Origin: Gp13-AA77 sp036521995
GTDB taxonomy: Bacteria > Acidobacteriota > Terriglobia > UBA7540
Assembly: GCA_036521995.1 (NCBI GenBank)
Contig: DATDGR010000122.1
Coordinates: 1-14,055 of the forward strand
Direction: 5' to 3'
DNA length: 14,055 nt
Part shown: positions 1-4,685 of the stretch, one piece after another
Position numbering within the stretch: position 1 is the stretch's first letter
Layout: each line of letters begins with the position of its first letter
The notes under the pieces: model-generated
The model's input: the letters and a program-made list of their open reading frames with translations, nothing else
Database searches by the model: none
What the model was told of the DNA's origin: nothing
Translations under genes and position numbers: made by a program

Positions 1-165
1 AGGTTGCACTCCTGCAGAGCCTGCCTCCGCTTCACCAGCCGAGCGCCATCTTGCAGGACAACCGCTTCGCTGTACAATCGAATTCCAGCGAACGGCGGGC
101 AGTGTCTTAACTGCTTGTCTCAGCCCAGGGGACCACCCCACTGTGCTATCCAGCTTCCTTTTAGG

Positions 166-495
166 CTAGGCGGCTTTAGGTGTCTCGTGGATCTCGATCA
201 CACACGGTTTCAGCGCCATAGCCCTCGCTCTTAGAATGGCAGCAGGCGCAAATGTCCCGACGAAGGCGCCGATAAGAGCTGGCACAATGAATACCTCGCT
301 GATCCGCAAGCCCCCCAACCAGTGTCCCAGCACCGGTAAAGCAAGCCAGGCTCCCAACCAACCCGCAATCCACTTCCCTATGAGACCGTCGAATCCCTCA
401 AAAACGCAGTAGCCGATTGCGTAGTGGATGACCAAGGCCGCAATCAAACTGATGACCGCCAGGGTCAAGAAACTGGTGAACGTCATGCCCATCAT
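166..495 (-). CDS. Small integral membrane protein, paralog of the next gene
   Basis: A 109-residue hydrophobic protein of unknown function. Three to four membrane segments can be seen: about residues 6-28, 40-60 (containing GWLGAWL) and 66-90. The tail of about 18 residues is charged. It is about two-thirds identical to the product at 584-886 over the first 87 residues, with shared blocks SFLTL, ISLIAAL, HYAIGY, KW.AGWLGAWL and PVLGHW. An AAGGAGG Shine-Dalgarno lies 4 nt before the first ATG (495) and 7 nt before the second (492), so either methionine could initiate. The first aligns with the paralog start. The gene lies 88 nt downstream of its paralog on the same strand and is probably co-transcribed. 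The size and Gly/Trp-rich helices recall GlsB/YeaQ/YmgE small stress membrane proteins, but this is a loose resemblance. Its tail is longer and more divergent than that of the paralog. Confidence 0.8.
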   Translation of the reverse strand: MMGMTFTSFLTLAVISLIAALVIHYAIGYCVFEGFDGLIGKWIAGWLGAWLALPVLGHWLGGLRISEVFIVPALIGAFVGTFAPAAILRARAMALKPCVIEIHETPKAA

Positions 496-583
496 AAAGC
501 CTCCTTACAATGAAATATTGTGAGGAAGGTGCCCTGGCTAAGAGCCTCAGGCATCTTCCAAGCTTGGACCTTGCCGCGGGCGG

Positions 584-886
584 CTAGCCCACGTGCTGCG
601 TGATCGCCTTGGCCTCGGCCTTGCACACGGCAGCGGCAAGGAAGGCGGCTATGAAACCTCCAAGAAGGGCGGGGACAATGTACACATCGGAAATGACGAT
701 GCCTTGAAACCAGTGCCCCAGTACCGGTGTACCCAACCACGCTCCCAGCCAGCCCGCGACCCACTTCCAAAGGAACCCGTCGAATCCGTCGAGGACACGA
801 TAGCCAATGGCGTAATGCATGATGAGAGCCGCGATGAGGCTGATGATAAGTAGAGTGAGAAAAGATTCGAAGTTCATGCCGATCAT
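584..886 (-). CDS. Small integral membrane protein, first gene of a tandem pair
   Basis: A 100-residue hydrophobic protein with three to four predicted helices: about residues 6-28, 40-60 and 66-88. The GWLGAWLGTPVLGHW block is shared with the downstream paralog at 166-495. An AAGGAG Shine-Dalgarno lies 8 nt before the ATG and supports this start. The product has no signal peptide distinct from its first helix and no catalytic motif. It is probably an inner-membrane protein. Tandem duplication explains the pair, with the C-termini diverging most. A GlsB/YeaQ/YmgE-like annotation is possible but not demonstrated. I saw no convincing sigma-70 promoter in the 150 nt upstream. Confidence 0.8.
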   Translation of the reverse strand: MIGMNFESFLTLLIISLIAALIMHYAIGYRVLDGFDGFLWKWVAGWLGAWLGTPVLGHWFQGIVISDVYIVPALLGGFIAAFLAAAVCKAEAKAITQHVG

Positions 887-1171
887 TTGAGTTTCTCCTT
901 CCAGGGGGCACGCATTGGATGGAATTTGAACCGGGTGGAGGCGGGGGGTGTCGTAGGCCGTAAAGGAAACAACAGCTCCGAACGCCGGCCCACCTGTAAC
1001 GGCGCGCCTAGTTCGTTGTCCGTTCGTGTCCTCTAGTTATTGCGATGCGCTCGACGAAGGAATTGTTGTATGGGGGTGCCCCATCTCTTGATGGCTCGCT
1101 GCGCCTCGCGAAGTCACTGGACACGAGTGCGGAGCCGATTCCTTAGAGCCAACGATCATTTGGGCTGGATG

Positions 1172-1194
1172 GCGCAGAGCGCAGCTCTGCGATT
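1172..1194. repeat. Hairpin CGCAGAGC-gca-GCTCTGCG
   Basis: Perfect 8-bp stem with a 3-nt loop. A near copy with one stem mismatch (CGCCGAGC) lies at about 1567-1588. Each precedes a copy of the 26-nt repeat on the right. Confidence 0.7.
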
Positions 1195-1258
1195 CACGTC
1201 TCGATCGCGGTCGCCGATACCCCGGATGATACCGATCTATCATGGCCACTACCAGCAA

Positions 1259-1284
1259 GGCCAACTGCAGTTTATCACCGCCAG
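1259..1284. repeat. 26-nt direct repeat, copy A
   Basis: The 26 bases are identical to positions 1684-1709. The repeat contains the palindrome AACTGCAGTT at its centre. Both copies lie roughly 90-120 nt after a related CGCAGAGC hairpin (1170 and 1564), so the two sites look like copies of one larger modular element whose middle has diverged. Confidence 0.85.
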
Positions 1285-1367
1285 GATCTCCTCCATGATT
1301 CTGCTGTTGCCTCAAGACCGCCGAAGTTCGTCCAAGAATTCAGCCCCGAAGGAGCGACATGGCTTAG

Positions 1368-1387
1368 CCCACGGCGTGAGCCGTGGG
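1368..1387. repeat. Hairpin CCCACGGC-gtga-GCCGTGGG
   Basis: Perfect 8-bp inverted repeat with a 4-nt loop, preceded by GGCTTAG. It has the same layout as the hairpins at 1475-1494 and 9389-9408 (8-bp arms starting CCCA, 4-nt loop), with a two-base compensated change in the arms. This looks like a dispersed palindromic element rather than a terminator, because no T-tract follows on either strand. Confidence 0.75.
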
Positions 1388-1417
1388 GTCGGGGCACGGT
1401 ACCCTCCCTCTCCCCCT

Positions 1418-1445
1418 CCCCGCTCCCGCCCGTGCGGGAGCGGGG
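1418..1445. repeat. 12-bp-stem GC-rich hairpin in a CCCTC/GAGGG frame
   Basis: Perfect 12-bp stem CCCCGCTCCCGC with a 4-nt loop, flanked by pyrimidine-rich CCCTCCCTCTCC on the left and GGTGAGGG on the right. This is the familiar dispersed 'CCCTC…GAGGG' palindrome seen in many GC-rich bacterial genomes (recalled, not searched). Confidence 0.75.
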
Positions 1446-1474
1446 TGCCGAAGGCGGGGTGAGGGCCGATTCAT

Positions 1475-1513
1475 CCCAGGGCTCACGCCCTGGGCTACCG
1501 CCCCTAACGGGGC
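1475..1513 (+). repeat. Two-hairpin repeat CCCAGGGC/GCCCTGGG + GCCCC/GGGGC
   Basis: First hairpin 1475-1494: arms CCCAGGGC and GCCCTGGG, loop tcac. Second hairpin 1500-1513: arms GCCCC and GGGGC, loop taac. The same two-hairpin design recurs in reverse orientation at 9364-9408 with identical first-hairpin arms. Confidence 0.8.
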
Positions 1514-1683
1514 TTGCAGGAACTTGTCTGAGAGCCAGACTTCATCTACCGAACTTCGGCGAGGATGGCGCCGAGCGCAGCTCTGCGATCTTATCCCCCT
1601 CGCGGGGCGCCGTAACCTTTTCCCTTCGCTCGGCCGATGATCCTTCTAAATTCATACCAGTCTACCGACGTCACTTTATGCCC

Positions 1684-1709
1684 GGCCAACTGCAGTTTAT
1701 CACCGCCAG
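1684..1709. repeat. 26-nt direct repeat, copy B
   Basis: Identical to 1259-1284. On the minus strand the sequence around this copy reads as an open frame (…GHKVTSVDWYEFRRIIGR…GKGYGAPRG). I recall this phrase as a frequent spurious ORF in acidobacterial genomes, which would suggest a widespread repeat rather than a protein. That recollection cannot be checked here. Confidence 0.8.
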
Positions 1710-1784
1710 CGGCGCGACGACGTTGGGCGTGGCCGTCTGGGATTTCATCAAGATTCGGCTTGACAAGGTCCTGCGGTGTCCTCT

Positions 1785-2387
1785 TCAGACCGATTCTCCC
1801 ACCCGGACCGGCGCCGGGACAGCGGACTGCAACGCGAAGCCGCAATAAGGGCAGAAGCGGTCGCCCGGATGGACCTCCCTCCGGCATTGCGGACAGTTCG
1901 GGCGCAAATTGAACTGGCAACCTGGGCAGTAATTAAAGCGGGCGTTCATCATCTGACCGCACCGCGGGCAGGGCTGAGATAGCGGTTCCCGCACAACGAA
2001 GTAGATGATGATCCCGATCAGGTAGGGCACAACGATCGCCGCGACGACCCACAAAACGGGGCTCATCCCGCGGCGCTTGGCGTCCTGACCGATATAGCCG
2101 ATCAGGAAGACAAACGCAGCCACCGGAATGGCGATGCCGGTGACGATTCCGGCCATGCCCAGAATCCGGATGGCAGCGGCCTTGTCGACCAGGGGATCGA
2201 CTAGAATCTCGCGGTTCGTGACGGCGAGATAGGTAACGATGGCCAGGGCCAGACCATACAGAAAGATGATCACCCTGACCAGCCACGACGGGACCAGACG
2301 AAACTCGTCTGCAAAAGTCGTTCTCTCGCCCGACCTGCGCCGCCAGTTGCTCTGCATACGTCCCAGAAAATCATCGCTGGTTGACAT
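1785..2387 (-). CDS. Three-helix membrane protein with C-terminal double zinc ribbon
   Basis: A 200-residue protein. The N-terminal 34 residues are polar. Membrane segments lie at about 35-56, 76-99 and 109-132. A cysteine-rich tail follows, with four CxxC knuckles at C140/C143, C154/C157, C165/C168 and C179/C182. This is the spacing of two tandem zinc ribbons (DZR type). The ribbons should face the cytoplasm if the N-terminus is outside, but the topology is uncertain. ATG at 2387 is preceded by GAGTGAGGG at suitable spacing. It lies 19 nt after the anti-sigma gene and ends the operon 3494-1785, which suggests a role linked to that ECF signalling system, such as a membrane partner. The specific function is unknown. 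Confidence 0.85.
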   Translation of the reverse strand: MSTSDDFLGRMQSNWRRRSGERTTFADEFRLVPSWLVRVIIFLYGLALAIVTYLAVTNREILVDPLVDKAAAIRILGMAGIVTGIAIPVAAFVFLIGYIGQDAKRRGMSPVLWVVAAIVVPYLIGIIIYFVVREPLSQPCPRCGQMMNARFNYCPGCQFNLRPNCPQCRREVHPGDRFCPYCGFALQSAVPAPVRVGESV

Positions 2388-2406
2388 TGCGAAACCCTCA
2401 CTCTCT

Positions 2407-2931
2407 TCAAAACTTCGAATCGCGGCCGAACCCTACCCCTAGAGGGCGATCCGTTGACTCGCGCTCCGCGCGCTCGCGCTGCCACAGCAGTAGTGCAGCC
2501 GCTGCCGCCGCCGGCACTAACCACCAGGAGACAAAGCCGATCATCCAGACCACTCGCGGCAGGTGAACCTCGCTTCCCAGCCACTCGCATACACGCCAGA
2601 CCAGCGGCGCGCTCGCCACGCCCACCACCCAGGAAAGGGCGCAGCCCACCACCAGGCCGGTATTCCGCATGCGGCGCTGATTCAACTCTCGGGCCTGCTG
2701 CCGCACCCGAAATTTGGTGGCCGAGGCCAGCCCCGATGGCACTGCCACCGATACTGTGACCACTGCCCTCACGGCCGCGTTCGTGGAAGAGGCCCAATTG
2801 GCGCAGGCCTCGCAGTCTCCGAGGTGCGCTTTAAGCCACTTCTGATCCGCCGCCGAGAGACCCTCGACCCGTTCCATGTCGATCAGGCGGCGCGCCCGCT
2901 CGTGGTGTCCTTCGTTCCCTGCAGTGCTCAT
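2407..2931 (-). CDS. Membrane anti-sigma factor with zf-HC2-type zinc finger
   Basis: A 174-residue protein. It has an N-terminal cytoplasmic anti-sigma domain with the zinc-binding HxxxCxxC signature at H36, C40 and C43 (AHLGDCEAC). A linker follows, then two hydrophobic segments at about 91-112 and 127-150 and a charged tail. The family (ZAS/zf-HC2 anti-sigma factors) sequesters its cognate ECF sigma at the membrane until a signal releases it. Its start codon overlaps the stop of the upstream sigma gene by 4 nt (ATGA), so the two are translationally coupled, as expected for a sigma/anti-sigma pair. Two helices rather than one is less usual and leaves little periplasmic sensor. The signal may therefore be sensed within the membrane or by the downstream zinc-ribbon protein (inference). 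Confidence 0.88.
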   Translation of the reverse strand: MSTAGNEGHHERARRLIDMERVEGLSAADQKWLKAHLGDCEACANWASSTNAAVRAVVTVSVAVPSGLASATKFRVRQQARELNQRRMRNTGLVVGCALSWVVGVASAPLVWRVCEWLGSEVHLPRVVWMIGFVSWWLVPAAAAAALLLWQRERAERESTDRPLGVGFGRDSKF

Positions 2932-3494
2932 GATTCTCTTGCCTCCAGCATTTCGCGGGCCGCAGCGAGGCCGCGATACAGGCGCGACTTCACCGTGGAA
3001 AGCGGCGCCTTCACGACCGCCGCGATCTCTTCGAGCGACAGTTCCTCCTGAAAGCGGAGCAACAGGACCTCGCGGTACACCGCCGGCAATCGCGCGAGCG
3101 CCGAGCTCAGCCGATCCGCGTTCTCCCGGCCGGCGAGCTGGGCGAGGGGCGACGCACCCTCTGGCGCCTGCGGCTCCCAGGTTCGGCCGGTCTCCGAGGG
3201 CTCCAGGAGCTCATCCAGACTGTCCACCTGCCTGCGGCGGCTCGCATCAATCACCAGGTGGCGTGCGATGGAGAACAGCCAGGTCTCGAAGCGGGACACG
3301 CCGTCGTATTGATGGCCGCGAGCCAGCACCCGCAGCCAGGTCTCCTGAAAGAGGTCGCGCGCCGCGTCAGGGCTGGCCGTCAGGTAGAGCAGGTAGCGGT
3401 ACAGACGGTACTCGTACTGCGCAATCAGGCTGTCGAGCAGCTCGGGATCACGGGCGCGCAGGCCGCGCGCCAGCGCCCGGGTCTCAGGTTCCAT
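2928..3494 (-). CDS. ECF-type RNA polymerase sigma factor
   Basis: A 188-residue protein. Sigma region 2 spans about residues 20-88 (ARDLFQETWLRVL…FETWLFSIARHLVID) and sigma region 4 about 125-178 (LARLPAVYREVLLLRF…LSLEEIAAVVKAPLSTVKSRLYRG, a helix-turn-helix). The acidic linker between them is typical of ECF factors. The open frame extends upstream to 3794, but the extra residues are not sigma-like. I chose ATG 3494 because the family normally starts 10-20 residues before region 2. ATG 3527, with GGGA upstream, is an alternative that adds 11 residues. The gene heads a three-gene operon with its anti-sigma factor (4-nt overlap) and a zinc-ribbon membrane protein. Autoregulation is likely from family precedent, but no promoter match could be assigned. 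Confidence 0.9.
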   Translation of the reverse strand: MEPETRALARGLRARDPELLDSLIAQYEYRLYRYLLYLTASPDAARDLFQETWLRVLARGHQYDGVSRFETWLFSIARHLVIDASRRRQVDSLDELLEPSETGRTWEPQAPEGASPLAQLAGRENADRLSSALARLPAVYREVLLLRFQEELSLEEIAAVVKAPLSTVKSRLYRGLAAAREMLEARES

Positions 3495-3708
3495 CGTCAG
3501 TGCGTAATGACAAATCGCGCTGCCCATTCTATCCCGGTATACGAAAGGCTCCTGAAAAAAGACGCAGCACGAAAGCATCTCGTAGAGGTTGCGGTTGCGA
3601 GTGACGATTGAGTGTTGGGGAGCAATCCTGCCGTGTTTCCGCGGCGTGACCGCGGCTTGGGTGCGAACCCTCCGAACCAAAACGGCCAGGTAGCAGTGCT
3701 TAAGGTGC

Positions 3709-3737
3709 TTGACAGCTCTTTTGTCTAAGCATATTGT
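3709..3737 (+). promoter_or_regulatory. Sigma-70-like promoter TTGACA-N17-TATTGT
   Basis: A perfect TTGACA -35 box (3709-3714), 17-nt spacer and TATTGT (3732-3737; 4 of 6 matches to TATAAT) in an AT-richer patch of otherwise GC-rich DNA. It points toward the kinase gene at 4056. No RNA evidence is available, and the distance to the gene is long. Confidence 0.4.
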
Positions 3738-3825
3738 TAATATCAGGTTGTCCGAACAACACCTGTGATCGGCAAACAGCCCTATTATGGTCATCCCCGG
3801 GGTAGTCCCAGGCCCTCGCGTCCCT

Positions 3826-3855
3826 AGATTTCACCCCTTCAGATTCCACCCTTTC
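3826..3855. repeat. 15-bp imperfect tandem repeat
   Basis: Two adjacent units, AGATTTCACCCCTTC and AGATTCCACCCTTTC, matching at 13 of 15 positions. They lie in the kinase upstream region, so a regulatory role is possible but not shown. Confidence 0.6.
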
Positions 3856-4055
3856 CGGGCGCTGTCCGCTCGGCGAGTAGCCTTGCCAGTTGATCCAAGC
3901 TTGTCACAGGATGCCGCCGTTCCAGGGGCCGTGCCATTCGCGAGCGGAATGCCCAGGAACGAGTCCGAAATATCCTTTAGGATCAATGGGTCAGCGGGAA
4001 AAGTCTTGTCAATGAGATACGGCCGGATGACAGATCGCGGGTCGCCAAATAGCCT

Positions 4056-4685
4056 ATGCAGCGACTGTTAGGTCAAACAATTCTCCACTATCACGTCCTG
4101 GAAATCCTGGGCCGGGGCGGGATGGGAGTGGTGTACAAGGCGGAGGATACCAAGCTCGGCCGGCCCGTAGCCCTGAAGTTCCTATCGCCTTCGGTTGTCT
4201 CCGAAGGGGGAGCGGGCAATGGCGGAACGTCTGGTTCCTCGGAGCGCGCCAAGGCATTTGAACGCTTCCACCGCGAGGCTCGAGCTGCGTCCTTGCTCAG
4301 CAATCCCCACATCTGCACCGTCCACGACGTTAGCGAGTATCAAGGCCAACCCTTCATCGTCATGGAGTATCTGGAAGGCGAGACCCTCAAAGCTCGGCTG
4401 GGGGATGTAGCGCGGCCGCCCTTGTTTCCGGGCGAAGTCACCGGGCTGGCCTCGCAGATCGCCGATGGCCTGGGGGCGGCGAATGCCAAGGGAATCATCC
4501 ACCGCGACATCAAGCCGGCCAACATCTTTATTACCTTGGAGGGCCAAGCCAAGATTCTCGATTTCGGTCTCGCCAAGCTCACCGGGCCCCAGCTCCGACG
4601 AGCGCCATTCCGGCGCGCCTGGCGGATTTGCCCACCACAGCTCAGTCCGAGACGCCGGTACCGACCGCCCACCCGGATCAACTGA
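4056..4685 (+). CDS. Ser/Thr protein kinase, N-terminal lobe and catalytic loop (frameshifted gene, part 1)
   Basis: This encodes the first part of a Hanks-type kinase. The glycine loop GRGGMGVVYKA is at residues 19-29, the ATP-binding Lys at 41 (VALKF) and the helix-C Glu at 74. The catalytic loop HRDIKPANI is at 149-157 (Asp151, Asn156) and the Mg-binding DFG at 169-171. After about residue 178 the frame turns into Arg/Pro-rich nonsense and stops at 4685. The activation segment continues in the frame of the next entry (GTFGYMSPEQ). One missing base near the GGGCCCC run at 4584-4590 would restore a single protein of about 962 residues (4056-6943 is 2888 nt, one short of a multiple of three). 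Either it is a pseudogene or the base was lost in sequencing or assembly. The weak Shine-Dalgarno does not argue for another start. A rightward promoter lies upstream at 3709. Confidence 0.85.
   Translation: MQRLLGQTILHYHVLEILGRGGMGVVYKAEDTKLGRPVALKFLSPSVVSEGGAGNGGTSGSSERAKAFERFHREARAASLLSNPHICTVHDVSEYQGQPFIVMEYLEGETLKARLGDVARPPLFPGEVTGLASQIADGLGAANAKGIIHRDIKPANIFITLEGQAKILDFGLAKLTGPQLRRAPFRRAWRICPPQLSPRRRYRPPTRIN

Larger units (their letters stand above)
887..1784. other. Gene-free repeat island between two minus-strand operons
   Basis: About 900 bases with no credible gene. Open frames exist on both strands, but their translations are low-complexity Arg/Ser/Pro/Gly text that runs straight through palindromes. 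The sequence is a mosaic of hairpin elements, listed separately: 1170-1195 and 1564-1589 (related CGCAGAGC hairpins), 1259-1284 and 1684-1709 (26-nt direct repeat), 1368-1387, 1418-1445 and 1475-1513. The segment nearest 900-1040 should hold the promoter of the small membrane protein pair, but no clear -35/-10 pair was found. Confidence 0.75.
3495..4055. other. Divergent intergenic region between sigma operon and kinase
   Basis: About 560 bases with no credible gene. It must hold the promoters of both divergent units. A good rightward sigma-70-like promoter lies at 3709-3737 (separate entry). A 15-bp imperfect tandem repeat (13/15 matches) lies at 3826-3840 and 3841-3855. The frame at 3787-4071 is open only because it runs through this repeat (RFHPFRFHPF). 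If the 3709 promoter is real, the kinase mRNA has an untranslated leader of about 310 nt. Confidence 0.6.

Noticed and set aside
4..234. Plus-strand frame at the left edge
   Set aside because: Cys/Arg/Ser-rich translation, overlaps the end of the minus-strand membrane protein gene, and has no ribosome site or known motif.
1360..1520. Cluster of GC hairpins as tandem terminators or a CRISPR-like array
   Set aside because: There are no T-tracts, no regular repeat-spacer spacing, and the stems belong to different families.
1591..1920. Minus-strand open frame with GHKVTSVDWYEFRRIIGR
   Set aside because: It overlaps the end of the zinc-ribbon gene in another frame and consists mainly of the repeat at 1684. 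Similar phrases recur as spurious ORFs in repeats.
2876..3604. Long plus-strand open frames opposite the sigma/anti-sigma genes
   Set aside because: They are Arg/Pro/Ser-rich shadows of the well-supported minus-strand genes, with no recognisable motif.
3495..3794. N-terminal extension of the ECF sigma factor to 3794
   Set aside because: The extra 100 residues are Cys/Arg-rich without sigma features, and sigma region 2 begins at the normal distance from ATG 3494.
4581..4592. Programmed -1 ribosomal frameshift site at GGGCCCC in the kinase
   Set aside because: The run resembles a slippery heptamer, but the zero-frame codons are GGG|CCC|CAG. The required X XXY YYZ phasing is off by one, and I saw no clear downstream pseudoknot. 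A missing base is simpler.
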